From Symbiodinium microadriaticum (lineage: Eukaryota > Sar > Dinophyceae > Suessiales > Symbiodiniaceae), in NCBI GenBank assembly GCA_001939145.1, contig LSRX01001118.1, positions 58,402 through 122,401 of the forward strand: a stretch of 64,000 nucleotides of DNA, written 5' to 3'. Shown here in pieces: positions 28,769 through 39,839 of this stretch. The first letter of the stretch is position 1. Each line of letters opens with the position of its first letter. The notes under the pieces are model-generated. The model did no database searches. It was given only the letters and a program-made list of their open reading frames with translations, and was not told the origin of the DNA. A program made the position numbers and the translations under genes.

Positions 28769-28999
28769 GTTTAGGGTTTGAGGTTTAGGGTTGTCAGAGC
28801 CCAAAAAGGCTTATGATGACACTTACGGTAAGCCTTGTGGTAACCCTTCTGGTGACGCTCATAGCGACCGGGTTGCTATAAGGGTTAGTACAGGCCGTGT
28901 CTAGGGTCGGGTTTAGCCGACCTCTAACCCCAGGATTCCTACAGAACACGAGAGGATCCCAACCCGAGAATCCTAAACCCTTAGCCCATTTCTGCGTTG

Positions 29000-30260
29000 G
29001 GGGCAAGGTTTACGGTGGACGTTTCAGTACAGCACAGTGAGTACACATTTTGAGGTTTAGTGGTTTGAAGGTTCAGGTTTAGGTTTAGGCCAGTCACTTT
29101 GCAATGGTTCAGGTCCGAGTACGGTGTAGTTGCCTTTTTTGAAACGGTTTAGGTTTTTGGATTTCAGGACTTCCGTCACCTGCGCATGGTTTGCAAACCT
29201 AATTTGGACCCGGACTCGCAACAGGAATAGCACTGCAGCCCAGGAAGTCAACCCCACGTGTCTGTGTCTGCGAACCATCCTGCACGCTTGGGCGATATCA
29301 GTGTTTATTTACTGAAGGAGGGAGTAGCTGGCACCAAGACTTCAATCCTGGTCCCCAACAACCTAGACTAATATTAACACAACACCGTAGACTTTTAGCA
29401 AGCCCTCGATACGCCCCCACAAAAACCCTACACCCTGCTCGTATGCATGGGTGTTGGCCCTCGGAACGAGCTGGTCGTGGACCGATGGCAGGAAGTGACT
29501 GTGGGCGAGATGGAGGTGCAGATGCGGTTCGGGGGTTTAGACAACGGTGTAGGCTTGTTAACAGTTTGGTAGGGTTTCGTGGTGTTTACCTGCCTTTGCT
29601 TCCTGGGTTTGTAGACGATTTTTTGGAAGTTTCACAGGGTTTTGCCTGGCTTTACGAGGGCTGTTTAGGGCGTTTTTTTCACACCCAAGAAGTTCCAGAA
29701 GACAGCAGGTGCGTGCTTTCGTGTTCGAAGAGAGGTCCTTGCATGGCCATCGACAGGTTGAAGGTTCAGGTGCAGGTGGTGGGGGTTGTGGTGGGGGTGC
29801 TAGTGCTGGTGCGGTTGTTGGGGGGTGGTGGTGCTGCTGCTGTTGATGCTGTTGCTGCTTGTTTGCTTTGCTGTCGCTGCGGCCGGCTGGTGCTGATTTG
29901 AAGCATGCTGTTGTTGCTTGGCTTCTTCTGTTGCTTCCGTCTCGTTGCGTCGCGTTCATTGTTGTCTTTAGCTACGATCATGTTGACTGGCGTAGCTTTG
30001 GCAGGTTGGTGGCTATGCCCTCGGAGGTTTGCTGGGTCTGAAGTTGGATTTAGAAGCAGTTGCACTCCCAGCCCAGGGCCGGATAGCATGCGTTGGCTGT
30101 TTCGGAGGGCCACTCCTTTTTTCAAAGGCGCGGTTCAGCAACCGGAATGCCCGAAACAGACCAGCCTTCGTGTCCAAATCGACGCCTTTGACTTCAAGAC
30201 CTCTCGAAGCCCTAAACCCTAAATGCCCGAAGTCCTAAACCTTAAACCCTAAACCCCGAA
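29000..30260. other. unique stretch with poly-Gln/His/Pro reverse frame
   Basis: About 1.2 kb with few telomere-like repeats. The reverse frames (29558-30125) read QQQHQQQQHHHPPTTAPALA and AKDNNERDATRRKQQKKPSN; the forward frame 29443-29901 reads GFRGVYLPLLPGFVDDFLEV. A GTT/GCT-rich segment (29765-29900) creates the homopolymers. I cannot decide strand or coding status. Confidence 0.3.
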
Positions 30261-30264
30261 TCCT

Positions 30265-30458
30265 AAACCATAAACCCCAAGCCCCTAAGGAGATACTTCC
30301 TTAAACCTAAACCCTAAACCCTCTGAGGAGTAAACCATAAGCCCTAAACCCCAAAGGAGATACTTCCTTAAACCCTAAACCCTCTGAGGAGTAAACCATA
30401 AACCCTAAACCCCCAAAAAAGATACTTCCTTAAACCCTAAACCCTCTGAGGAGTAAAC
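30265..30458. repeat. 62-67 bp tandem repeat, three copies
   Basis: GGAGATACTTCCTTAAACC ... CCCTCTGAGGAGTAAACCAT recurs with spacing 67 then 62 bp, mixing a unique core with CCCTAAA heptamers. Confidence 0.95.
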
Positions 30459-30544
30459 ACGCCACCTGCGAATTCTTCCGCCAGGCCCGTGTAATTCGCC
30501 TTGGAGGCTGGGCCACACCAAAGGGGGGCACTGGTCTGAGCGAT

Positions 30545-31050
30545 TGGTTTTAGGATTTAGGCTTTTAGGGGTTTAGGAATCGGGGCTTAAAGTTTAGGGT
30601 TAAGGCTTTTAGGGGTTTAGGATTTGGGGTTTAAAGTTTAGGGTCAAGGCTTTTAGGGGTTTAGGATTTGGGGTTTAAAGTTTAGGGTTAAGGTTTTTAG
30701 GGGTTTAGGATTTGGGGTTTAAAGTTTAGGGTTAAGGTTTTTAGGGGTTTAGGATTTGGGGTTTAAGATTTAGGATTTAGGGTTCAGGTTTAGGGGTTTA
30801 GGCTTTGGGGTTTAAAGTTTAGGGTTTAGGCTTTGGGGTTTAAAGTTTTGGGTTTAGGCTTTGGGGTTTAAAGTTTAGTATTTAAGGTTTAGGCTTAGCG
30901 ATGGGTTTTAGGCCATTTAGGCTTTTAGGGGCTTAGGATTTTGGGGTTTTAAATGTTTAGGGGTATGGCTTAGGGTTGAGATTTCGGGGTTTAAAGTTTA
31001 GGGTTAAGGCTTTGGGGTTTAGGCTTCGGGGTTTAAAGTGTAGGGTTGAG
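30545..31050. repeat. ~43-bp then ~28-bp higher-order repeat
   Basis: GGCTTTTAGGGGTTTAGGAT then TTGGGGTTTAAAGTTTAGGG TTAA repeats four to five times to about 30760. Shorter GGCTTTGGGGTTTAAAGTTT units follow to 30880, with decayed copies to 31050. Confidence 0.95.
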
Positions 31051-31149
31051 GCTCTTCGGTCGAAGCTTTCGGGTTTTGGTAGCGTTCCATTTCTGCCTCT
31101 TTTAGGGTTTAGGGTTTAGGGTTTAAGGTTTAGGGTTTTTTTTGGAATT

Positions 31150-32390
31150 CAAACTCTAAACCCCAAGCCCTCGGCCTCTGTGTCACAGCTCTCACTATGC
31201 ATGAGGCCATGGTTTTGGGGCTTACGGTTTTTTCTTCTACTGCTGCTACGTGTTGCTCCCTTTTCCTTTGGGTTTTGTGCCTCTCGCAGTGTTGCGGTCA
31301 TTGCCATTGTCAGTATTTCGATGGCTCTTGCTGGTGATAGTTTGAAGTCCTGCGTGCTCGTATGGCACTGACTGCAACGAATAATGCTTTGACCTTGGGC
31401 TGTACTTTGCAACGATTAGATTTCGTAATATTGTAGTAGCTACTGCAAGGTATCGTGATGCTCTGACTGTGCGTACTCAGCAATACTTGCATACATCTTT
31501 CGCCATAATTCCTACGATCAGTGACAACGACGATTGCTACAGTTTCGGTTAGTGCTGTGACTGCTTCCAGGCGGTCTTCGCTGTCCTAGCTGCCTAGCTG
31601 TTAGGCTGTCTTACAGGCGGTCTGCTTCTTTTGGGGTTCATGTTGGCACGTTAGGTTTTGCATGTTTACATCTCTGACACTGCAGGTGGAGGATACCAGG
31701 ATATACTCAACCCTAAACCCTAAACCCAAAACCCTAGACCCTAAACCCTAAACCCCTAGACCAGAAGACATGATCCTCCTGATCCTCAACCTCGACCCTC
31801 AGCCTTAGCTCTCTCTAGGACGACATCCCGCATTTCCCCCGCCGGCTTGGTGTCGTGTCTCAAAAACAGCGGAGATTGGTCTTGGGTTTAGGGTTTAGCG
31901 GGTTTAGGAGTTTGAGGGTTTAGGGTTTGGTATTGGGGTTTTCCATGTTCGTCTGGGCTGGAAGCATGTCGCGAATCTTGTACGCCTACAACCTAAACCT
32001 AAATCAACATGCTGAAGCTGAAGAGGTCCCCTGAGGCACACAGCCCAACGAAAACTCTCTCAAACCTTAAACCCCTAAACCCTAAACCCTAAACCCCCTA
32101 AACCCCTAAACCCTAAACCCCTAGACCCAAAACCCTAAGCCCAAAGCCCTAAACCAAAACAGTGTGGCAGTATGGCAGTAGGAGCATCCGAAGCTCCCCT
32201 CGGGAACATGCCTTAAAGTCCCATACAAAGCCATAAACCCCTATGCCCTAAACCCTAAACCCTCAACCCTAAACCCTAGACCCAGAACCCTAAACCCTCA
32301 ACCCTAAACCCTGGACCCAGAACCCTAAACCCTCAACCCTAAACCCTAGACCCAGAACCGGAAACCCTCAACCCTAGAACACCCCAAGAC
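31150..32390. other. unique and repeat DNA, no gene supported
   Basis: 31180-31371 is open with a hydrophobic Leu run (MRPWFWGLRFFLLLLLRVAP) resembling a signal peptide, but without a continuing exon. 31690-31765 and 32070-32160 are CCCTAAA arrays. Confidence 0.3.
32262..32375. repeat. 35-bp higher-order repeat (five heptamers)
   Basis: CCCTCAACCCTAAACCCTAG then ACCCAGAACCCTAAA repeats three times at exactly 35 bp, i.e. a five-heptamer module. Confidence 0.95.
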
Positions 32391-32397
32391 CCTGCAG

Positions 32398-32460
32398 TCT
32401 TCCACCGACCCTCGAAGTCTCAACCTGCGAGAGGCGGCGGATGCTAATCACCTGTTCAAG
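32398..32460 (+). CDS. exon candidate SLNLREAADANHLFK
   Basis: AG at 32396-32397; 21 codons ending SLNLREAADANHLFK; GC donor at 32461. Phase 0 at both ends; same splice style as the CFAP52 exons. Family unknown. Confidence 0.4.
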
Positions 32461-32502
32461 GCTGCCGCAGGCTCAGTTCGAGTCTCTAGGGTCCCTTGAA
32501 AG

Positions 32503-32680
32503 GGTTCCTTAAAGGGATCTACAAAGTTCCTTAAAGGGATCTATAGGGTTCCTTAGAGGGATCTATGGGGTTCCTTGGAGGGATCTCAGGGTTCCTTAGA
32601 GGGATCTATAGGGTTCCTTAAAGGGATCTATGGGGTTCCTTAAAGGGGTCTAGGGTTTCCTTAAAGGGGTTTAGGGTTTA
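32503..32680. repeat. 22-bp tandem array
   Basis: Eight TTCC-anchored copies of GGTTCCTTAAAGGGATCTAT(A) with 21-22 bp spacing. The unit shares TTCCTTAAAGGG with the 12-bp array at 22785. Confidence 0.95.
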
Positions 32681-32739
32681 GGGTTCAGAGGGTGTAGAGG
32701 GTCCAGAGTCCCCTAAGCCCTAAACCCTGGGCCGTTGCA

Positions 32740-32860
32740 TTGAGGGGTTCAGAGGGGGTAGAGGGTTTAGAGGGTTTAGAGGGTTTAGAGGGTTTAGGGG
32801 GTTTAGAGGGGGTAGAGGGTTTAGAGGGTTAGAGGGTTTAGAGGGCTGGAGGCTTTAGGT
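32740..32860. repeat. 9-bp tandem GAGGGTTTA
   Basis: Ten or so copies of GAGGGTTTA, a nonamer variant of the telomere-type unit. Confidence 0.95.
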
Positions 32861-32983
32861 TTTAGGTTTTAGGTGTATTCGTGCTTGCAGGTCTGTTTTC
32901 GATAATTACCGAAACCTAAAACCCTAAAACCCTAAACCCTACACCCTAAAGCCCTAAAGCCCGAAACCCAAACCCTAAACTAT

Positions 32984-33095
32984 CGTCTCCGCTTCGAGCC
33001 CCAGCCTCTGAACTCTGGAGTCCTGCCTGCGCCAAGGGGGGATGCCAAATTCGGGGAACTCATTGGCGCGACGCGGCCCCTCAGGAGCATGGTTG
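32984..33095 (+). CDS. exon candidate, GDAKFGELIGATRPL
   Basis: Open frame RLRFEPQPLNSGVLPAPRGD then AKFGELIGATRPLRSMVEG between a CCCTAAA and a TTTAGGG run. Several AG (AAG|GGGGGA) and GT/GC options inside. Family unknown. Confidence 0.35.
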
Positions 33096-33099
33096 AGGG

Positions 33100-33685
33100 T
33101 TTAGGCTTCAGGGTTTAGGGTCTAGGGTTCAGGGTTTAATTGGGGTTTAGGGTTCAGGGTTTAGGTTTAGGGTCTAGGGGTTTCGGGTTTAGGTTTTGTG
33201 ATCATGATTGCCATAACATGGCGTCGTTCGACAATAGCTACGCACAGAACTGTTGCAAGTCTACTGTTTTTCCTCCTGTCGTTGCTCTTAACCCGAAACC
33301 CTAAACCCTGAACCGCTAAACCCGAAACCCTAAACCCCTAAATCCCTAACCCTTAAACCCTGAAGCCCGAAACCTCAAAACCCTAAACTCTAACCCCTAA
33401 ACCCTAAACCCCTGTAAGGAACCCTATAGACCCCTTTAAGGAAGCGTTCATGTTGTTGTTTTTTCTGGTCTTCGCTGGCCTTGGGGTTGTCACCGTCGTC
33501 CTCGTTTAGCTCTTCTGGCCGCCGGTCCACAGTTTAGGGTTTAGGGTTTCCTTTGAGGGGCGCTTGTTTAGGGTTTAGGGTTTTAGGGTTCAGGGTTTAG
33601 GGGTTTAGGGGTTTAGGTTTTTCGGGTTTAGGGGTGTAGGGGTTTAGGGGTTTAGGGTTTAGGGGTTTAGGGGTTTGGGGGGCCT
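33100..33685. repeat. telomere-like repeat, both orientations
   Basis: TTTAGGG (33100-33200), CCCTAAA (33290-33420) and TTTAGGG (33535-33680) runs. 33446-33505 between them is open and very hydrophobic (FMLLFFLVFAGLGVVTVVLV), a lone membrane-helix-like stretch. Confidence 0.7.
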
Positions 33686-33774
33686 CAGCACAGAAGAAAC
33701 TGACCATCCAAGCCCCGGGTCTTGCCTGCAGGCTCACGACCCCTAAGAACCAGGACCCTCCTTGTGCCCTCAAA

Positions 33775-33885
33775 TAGGGGGTCTAGGGTTTAGGGTTCAG
33801 GGTTTAGGGTCTAAGGTTTAGGGTTCAAGGTTTAGGGTCTAAGGTTTAGGGTTTATGGGTCTCAGGTTTAGGGTTTAGGGTGTAT
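33775..33885. repeat. TTTAGGGTCTAAGG array
   Basis: Alternating TTTAGGG, TTCAGGG and TCTAAGG heptamers. Confidence 0.85.
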
Positions 33886-34089
33886 GGTCCCAAATTAAGG
33901 GGCATTTGGGGTCCTAAGAGAAGGTAGTTGGAGGGTCTAGGAACTGCTGATTACATGTTCACATGCCGCCAAACTCTAAGCCCTGGCTTCTTAAGTAAAT
34001 TTCTTGCCACTCGGAAACCCTATCTATAGACCCCCAAAGCCCAAGGCAGGACCTTTATACTGCGCTTTTCGAGCCTTCCTAAAGCCCTT

Positions 34090-34221
34090 GCTTGGAGGGT
34101 CGGGTAGTAAGTGGGCAAGAAGTAGACTTATTTTAAGTACCCCAATAGGGATCCTAATTGGGGTTATGACACTTATCTACTGTCTCAAATAACTACTTAC
34201 TAAGTCCCCCGACCCTCCAAG
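34090..34221. mobile_element. hairpin family H
   Basis: Arms CTTGGAGGGTCGGGTAGTAA and GTCCCCCGACCCTCCAAG, 132 bp overall. The CTTGGAGG ends resemble family E. The open frame across it is incidental. Confidence 0.75.
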
Positions 34222-34429
34222 TATGGAGCTTCAACCCCAGACCCTAAGCCAACCCCAGACCTTCCACCCTGCACCCAAGACCCTGAACCAGTTTTAGGGG
34301 TTCCAAAATAGACTTCTGCTCAGACCCTACACTCCTAAGACCCAAACCCTTCTAGAACCTTGAATATCCCCCCTTTGGGTTCCAACATCGAGTTTTCCCT
34401 AAACTCCTAAATTCTAAACTCCTAAACTC

Positions 34430-34735
34430 CCAAACTCCTAAACCCCCTAAACCCCCTAAACCCTAAACCCTAAACCCCAAACCCCTAAACCCCTAAACCA
34501 TTCAACCCCTAAACCCTAAACCCCTAAACCCCCTAAACCCCCCAAACCCCCTAAAACCCTAAAGCCCTAAACCCCCTAAACCCCCAAACCCCTAAACCCT
34601 AAACCCCTGAACCCTAAACCCTAAACCCGAAACAAGCGCTCAAAGCTAAACCCTCAACCCTAAACCCCTAGACCCTAAATCCCTAAACCCCTAAACCCTA
34701 AACCCCCTTAAAACCCTAAAAAACACTTAAACCCT
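34430..34735. repeat. CCCTAAA/CCCCTAAA array, 300 bp
   Basis: Heptamers and octamers with extra C (CCCCTAAA). Confidence 0.9.
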
Positions 34736-34934
34736 GGCTATTTAGGTCCCTTGGGGGCCGATGTGAAGCGCGCCGAATGAGCCACTCAAAGCCGAGGGGG
34801 CTGTGGCCCGAGATCCGCATGCCGTAGGGGTTGGTGTTCAGAGTTTGGGTTTAGGGGTTTAGGGGTTTAGGGTTTAGGGGTTTAGGGGTTAGGGGTTGAG
34901 GGTTTAGGGTTTAGGGTTTTCGGTTTAGAGGTTT

Positions 34935-35039
34935 AACTTACGGGCCTAAGTAAATACCTATGTTATTTCGGGGGTTCCTTTTTGCAGCTCTAGTAGAATA
35001 TACCCTAAACCCTATTCTACTTATTACGGCCCCTACATT
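34935..35039. mobile_element. hairpin family A copy 7
   Basis: GGGCCTAAGTAAATACCTAT at the left, ATTCTACTTATTACGGCCCC at the right, centre GGGGGTTCCTTTTTGC. Confidence 0.7.
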
Positions 35040-35129
35040 CAGGCCTTTGGGGTTTAGGGTCTGGGGTTTGAGACTTAAGCGTTCAGGGCTACTGCAAGTG
35101 TAAGAACGCGAAAGTAGCAAGGGTAGCAA

Positions 35130-35395
35130 GACGAAAACCCTAAACCCTAAACCCTAAACCCTAAATCCCTAAACCCTAAACCCTAAACCCTAAATCCCTA
35201 ACCCTAAACCCTAAACACCTAAACCCTAAACCTCCATGTCGCATCTTACCTTTCCCGGCTGCTCTTCGAGTCTGAGGCGCATGAAAGGCGGTTTAGGGTT
35301 TAGGGTTTAGGGTTTTAGGGTTTAGGGTTTAGGGGATAGGGTTTAGGGTTTAGGGGTTTAGGGGTTTAGGGTGTAGGGTTTAGGGTTTGTTTTTG
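35130..35395. repeat. CCCTAAA array facing TTTAGGG array
   Basis: CCCTAAA 35136-35230 and TTTAGGG 35291-35390, separated by 60 bp of unique DNA. Confidence 0.9.
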
Positions 35396-35399
35396 GCTG

Positions 35400-35828
35400 T
35401 TTATTTGTACATGTATGCGTATGCGCACGTGCGTATGCATGGAAACGGCGAGCAAGTGCTCATACACGGACATCTTACAAACATAATTTTGTTGAAGACC
35501 TCATATTAATGTGTGTATCTTTCTGTAACATATATAAATATATACATACATGCATACATGTATGCACACATCGGTTGGTGTACGCGTCGTGGGGCCTTCG
35601 TTGAGGGTCGCATTTCGTCCTTCCGCGGTTCGAGGTGATCAAGAGCAACCCTAAGCAAACCCTAAGAGCTGTACTCGGGCTGAATAAGAAGCCAGCTCCA
35701 AAACCATCAGTGTTCCTGGTAGCAGGCATAGTAAGGATATTATCCGTAAGGATGAAAACGATCATAAGAATAATCATAAGAACACTAAGAATACTAACAA
35801 TAACAATAACAATAACACTACCAATAAT

Positions 35829-35859
<31 letters not shown>

Positions 35860-36140
35860 ATAATCATGAGGAGAAGACTACGAGCGCCTTTTCGGGGCTA
35901 TCTTGACTATTCTAGAACCATATGGGGAGTAGACGGGGCGACTGCTTTCTTTGGGGGGCTGTATTGTAGTATAGCTCACCATAATGAGGGTATATATCCT
36001 AGGTGCCCCTGTAGTAGTACCCTTTTGCCCTTTTTAGTTTGGGCTCCCCTTATATCAAAACCGAATATTAAGGAAAAGGGTACCCTTATTATTAGGTCTA
36101 TCATTCTGGAAATCCAGAAGATTCTTCTTACGCTGAGCTA
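35400..36140. other. unique stretch, no firm gene
   Basis: Contains TGTATGC/ATACAT-rich DNA (35400-35570), an open frame starting IKSNPKQTLRAVLGLNKKPA at 35638, an AACAAT/ACAACA microsatellite (35770-35865), and an imperfect hairpin AGTACCCTTTT/AAAAGGGTACC at 36017-36086. Confidence 0.35.
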
Positions 36141-36209
36141 ATCCGGCTCCCCTCCATGACATGACCGCTCTTTGAGACTTGAAGTACCCTTATTATCAAG
36201 GGGTTACTG

Positions 36210-36475
36210 GGGAACCAAACCCTAAACCCTAAACCCTAAACCCTAAACCCTACACCCTACACCCTAAACCCTAAACCCTACACCCTAAACCTTATCGATT
36301 CTCTAAGTATTCCGACCTCTGCTTGAGTACTGGGCCGTGTGCCAGACTCGTACACCAAAGGCCCATGGATTCGGAAGCCAAGCATGCTTCTATTTAGGGC
36401 TTAAGGGTTTAGGGTTGTAGGGTTTTAGGGTTTAGGGTTTAGGGTTTTAGGGTTTTAGGGTTTAGGCTTTAGGGC
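36210..36475. repeat. CCCTAAA/CCCTACA and TTTAGGG runs
   Basis: CCCTAAA with CCCTACA variants (36215-36290), unique DNA, then TTTAGGG/TTTTAGGG (36395-36475). Confidence 0.85.
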
Positions 36476-36546
36476 TTCTAGAGAGTCTACCCTTAACCCT
36501 AAACCTGGGGGATCTAAGGGTTCCAACCATTCTGGGTCCTGCCGGC

Positions 36547-36654
36547 AGCCCGTTCGGGGAGAGTGGCCCAACACGTATCATACAGCAAGCGCCGAAGGGG
36601 GACCAGATCGCCGCTACGTTCTACGTGGCTTTGTGTTCACTTAGAGACCATCTC
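36547..36654 (+). CDS. exon candidate TRIIQQAPKGDQIAATFYVA
   Basis: CGGCAG upstream; reads SPFGESGPTRIIQQAPKGDQ then IAATFYVALCSLRDHL. Open on to 36770 but less protein-like after 36654. No family recognised; end undefined. Confidence 0.35.
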
Positions 36655-36764
36655 CATCTCCCCTTAAAGTCCCATTGTCATGGTAGTTGTGTAGATGTTG
36701 TTTGTACATGCTATGTTACTATAACTAACCTGGACGCAGGGTCTTCTAATCATACCACAACATC

Positions 36765-36869
36765 CGGGTAGTTTTCCAAATTAGTCTCCCTTTTAGGATC
36801 CTTTTTGTTAAGGGTGCAATACTACATTGGGGACCTAAGCAGAAACCCCATTTCAGAGAGCTACCCATA
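36765..36869. mobile_element. hairpin family D copy 3
   Basis: CGGGTAGTTTTCCAAATTAG and TTTCAGAGAGCTACCCATAT. Like copy 2 it is followed by ATCCCT. Confidence 0.65.
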
Positions 36870-37179
36870 TCCCTGAAGCAAGCCCAAAGCCCCCAACCCC
36901 CCCGGGTCATGCAGCGATGGGGCTCACTGCAGTGCTGTACTTAACCCTAAACCGTAAACCCTGAACCCTGAACCCTGACCCCCCCCCCAAAAAAAAAAAG
37001 AAAAGGCGAACCCCCCAGAGAACCCTAAGCCCCTAATCCCGACGTCCCTAAGATCTTCCCGGAGTAATTGGTTTAGGGTTTCGGGGGTTTTAGGGTTTAG
37101 GGTTTATGAACCTCATGTAAGGCCAGAGGACCTACTTGCAAGTCACTTGGGGGCCACCCTCAACCCGAAACCCTAGACC

Positions 37180-37295
37180 CCGAGCCTTGAACCTTAAACC
37201 CTAAACCCTAGACCCCAAGCCTTAGACCCTAAACCCTAAACCTTAAACCCTAGACCTTAAACCCTAAACCTTAAACCCTAAACCCTAAACCGTGG
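37180..37295. repeat. CCCTAAA/CCTTAAA array
   Basis: Alternating CCCTAAA, CCTTAAA and CCCTAGA heptamers. Confidence 0.9.
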
Positions 37296-37403
37296 CCCCA
37301 GCTGTGGAAGTCCTTCTCGGCAGAGCTGCTGCTAATTCCAGTTTCCTGCGTGACTGCGCATGCAGTTGGAGAGGAGTTGCGGAGAGAAAGGCCACTGGTG
37401 TTG

Positions 37404-37535
37404 GGTTCAGGGTTTAGGGTTCAGGGTTTGGATTTAAGGTTTAGGGCTTAAGGTTCAGGGTTCAGGGTTTGGATTTAAGGTTTAGGGCTTAAGGTTCAGG
37501 GTTCAGGGTTTGGATTTAAGGTTGAGAGGGTAAGG
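37404..37535. repeat. 41-bp higher-order repeat
   Basis: GGATTTAAGGTTTAGGGCTT then AAGGTTCAGGGTTCAGGGTTT; anchors at 37430, 37471 and 37512 (exact 41-bp spacing). Confidence 0.95.
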
Positions 37536-37659
37536 TTTAGGGTTTAGTGGGGGTTTAGGGTTTAACAAGCGTTGAAAACCGGGGTTCAAGGTTCAGGGTT
37601 TACGGTTTGGGATCGAGGGTGCTTGGGTTTAGTTCAGGGTTTAGGGTTTGGGCTTTAGG

Positions 37660-37745
37660 GTTTAAGGTTTAGTGTGCTAGGGTTTACGGTTTACTGTGCT
37701 AGGGTTTAGGGTTTAGTGTGCTAGGGTTTAGGGTTTAGTTTAGGG
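37660..37745. repeat. 22-bp repeat with GTGCTAG marker
   Basis: GTGCTAGGGTTTAGGGTTTA repeats at 22-bp spacing (GTGCTAG at 37674, 37696, 37718). Confidence 0.95.
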
Positions 37746-37879
37746 TTAAGGGCTTAGGGTGTACACATGAATCAAAAGCCACAAGTGCCTGCAGTACTGG
37801 TCATTTGGCCGACTGTGTTTCCGGATTCCTCATCATTGCTGTCACGCCTAAGCCCTGAACTCCAAGTCTTTAACCGGAA

Positions 37880-39560
37880 CCCTAAACCCCTAAACCGTAA
37901 ACCCTACACCCTAAAACCCTAAACCCCTAAACCCCCTAAACCCCTAAACCCTAAAACCCTAGAACCCTGAACCCTAAACCGAACACGGGAACCCGCAAGC
38001 CCCCACGGGCCGAGGCCTGGGAACCTAGGCTTCTGCAGCCGTACGCCCAGAGTGAAGGCCCCTCATCCTAAGCTCCAAAAACCTGCGTTGCATGGGTTTA
38101 GGGGTTTAGGGTTTAGACCCCAAACCCTAAGCCTTAAGCCCTAAACCCTAAACCCTAACCCCCCAAGCCCTAAACCCGCCACCCACCTTCAAGCTTAAAC
38201 CCCCTAAAGCCCTAAACTCCTTCAGGAGTCCCGGCCTTTTCCATCCCAGGGCAAGCAGGCCCATTTAGGGTTTTAGGGTTTAGGGTTCAGGGTTTCCATA
38301 AGAGTTCCACAGGGGTTTTAGGTTCCGGGTTTGGGGGTTTAGGGTTCAGGGGGTCCCTTAGGTTTCGAGAAGAGTTCCACAGGGGTTTTAGGTTTCAGGT
38401 TTCGGGTTTAAGGTTTAGGGTTCAGGGTGATTGTGCTTATCAAGGTTCTGCAGAGGTTCTAGATTCTAGAAGAAGACCAGAGAGACCCAAGCCCAACGAC
38501 CCGCCAGGTTTAGGATATGTCGAAAGCTTTGACTTGTCACACTTTCGTTGCACTGCTTTAGGGGTTTAGGGTTTATGGTACTGCGATTATGGAATGCCTC
38601 GACTTGAATCTGTTTGTCCCCGCCATCTCGTCATGGTACACAATACAGTACACCCCAAGAAACAGTTTGAGAACGAATGCGGGCTCCTACGTTAGTCTGG
38701 ACAATAAAGATCCCTTGTAATAGTAGCACTTGTAGATGCCTTAAAAAGACCGTTCAGAGATCCCTTAGCAGAACTCTGAGAGCATAGAGCCCTCATAGAT
38801 CCCTTACAAGAGCCCTTGTTAGATCCTTTAACTACCCTTCCAGATCCCTCGGATCCCCTAAACGAACCCGTCGAGGGTTAGTAGAGCCTTCTAGAGCGGC
38901 TCGGGGAATTCTCCAGACCCCCAACCTTCGCGTCATCTCCTTCGACCGCCGCCGCGACACTCAACAGCCACGGAGGCATCATCCCTTTTTTTTGCACTTA
39001 TGCAAAACACTTTCAATCCGTGAGAACCATATAATATCATTATACTCGGAGACACTAATTATAAACTCTGAACATGGTAGACTGTGCTGAACCCTATGAT
39101 TTGCTGTAAAATCCTAAACTCATAAAAACTGCTATATGAAACTCACGTTAAACTCGAGGACCCAAACCCGAAGCCTGTACCTAAATCTAAGCTTCAAAAC
39201 CTGCCGAAGAGTCTGATCGTTCGCAGAGCAGCCAGCACATCTGTGAGCAGCAGCATCCCAACGCAATGGCCTCGGGCAGGACCGAGGGTTTAGGGTTCAG
39301 GATGGATTGAGGTGCATCAATCGCGATGGCTACCAATATGAAGAGTGACTAATTACGCATAGTGCGTCTACAATACAGGTGCCAAATCTCTGCATGAGCT
39401 ACCCCTAGGCGCCTAAGTAGTTCCATTTTATGGTTTATATTTAGAATCCTATAAGGTAATCCCAAAAAGGAACTACTCAGGGGCCTGTGGGCAGGTTATG
39501 GTAGTGTAAGGTAGGGTTTAGGTTTTCGGCTCGCCGACCTGATCCCGCAACTTTGACGCA
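37880..39560. other. telomere-like and unique DNA, no gene supported
   Basis: CCCTAAA runs (37880-37985, 38105-38175), TTTAGGG/TTCAGGG (38262-38430), GATCCCTT-rich dispersed repeats (38700-38880), and AT-richer unique DNA to 39390. No exon chain recognised. Confidence 0.5.
39399..39494. mobile_element. hairpin family I
   Basis: Arms CTACCCCTAGGCGCCTAAGT then AGTTCC, and GGAACTACTCAGGGGCCTGT then GGGCAG. 96 bp, single copy seen. Confidence 0.65.
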
Positions 39561-39674
39561 CACGAGCCCACTCCCAAGTGCAGAAAAGAAAAGGACAGCC
39601 TCAACCGAAAGAGCCCCCCTGTAGTCACCAAGGATCGCTTGTATGCATCCTTGACTTGGGTGTTCTTCTGGTCG
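39561..39674 (+). CDS. exon candidate VTKDRLYASLTWVFFWS
   Basis: Open frame HEPTPKCRKEKDSLNRKSPP then VVTKDRLYASLTWVFFWS, ending at a GC donor (TCG|GC, 39675). A second frame reading KRKGQPQPKEPPCSHQGSLV is also open. Several AGs could be the acceptor. A basic stretch followed by an aromatic, possibly membrane-proximal segment. Family unknown. Confidence 0.4.
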
Positions 39675-39839
39675 GCGCTAAGGACCCCTAAACCCTAAAC
39701 CCTAAACCCAAACCCCCGAAACCCTAAACCTTTTGTGGGTTCCTATATGAAATGAAATAAGGACCAACGCCCCCGAGCCCTAAGCCCCTAGAGGTCCCTT
39801 GTAGGGTTTGAGTCTAGGCTTTTTGGGTTTTGGTGTTTT

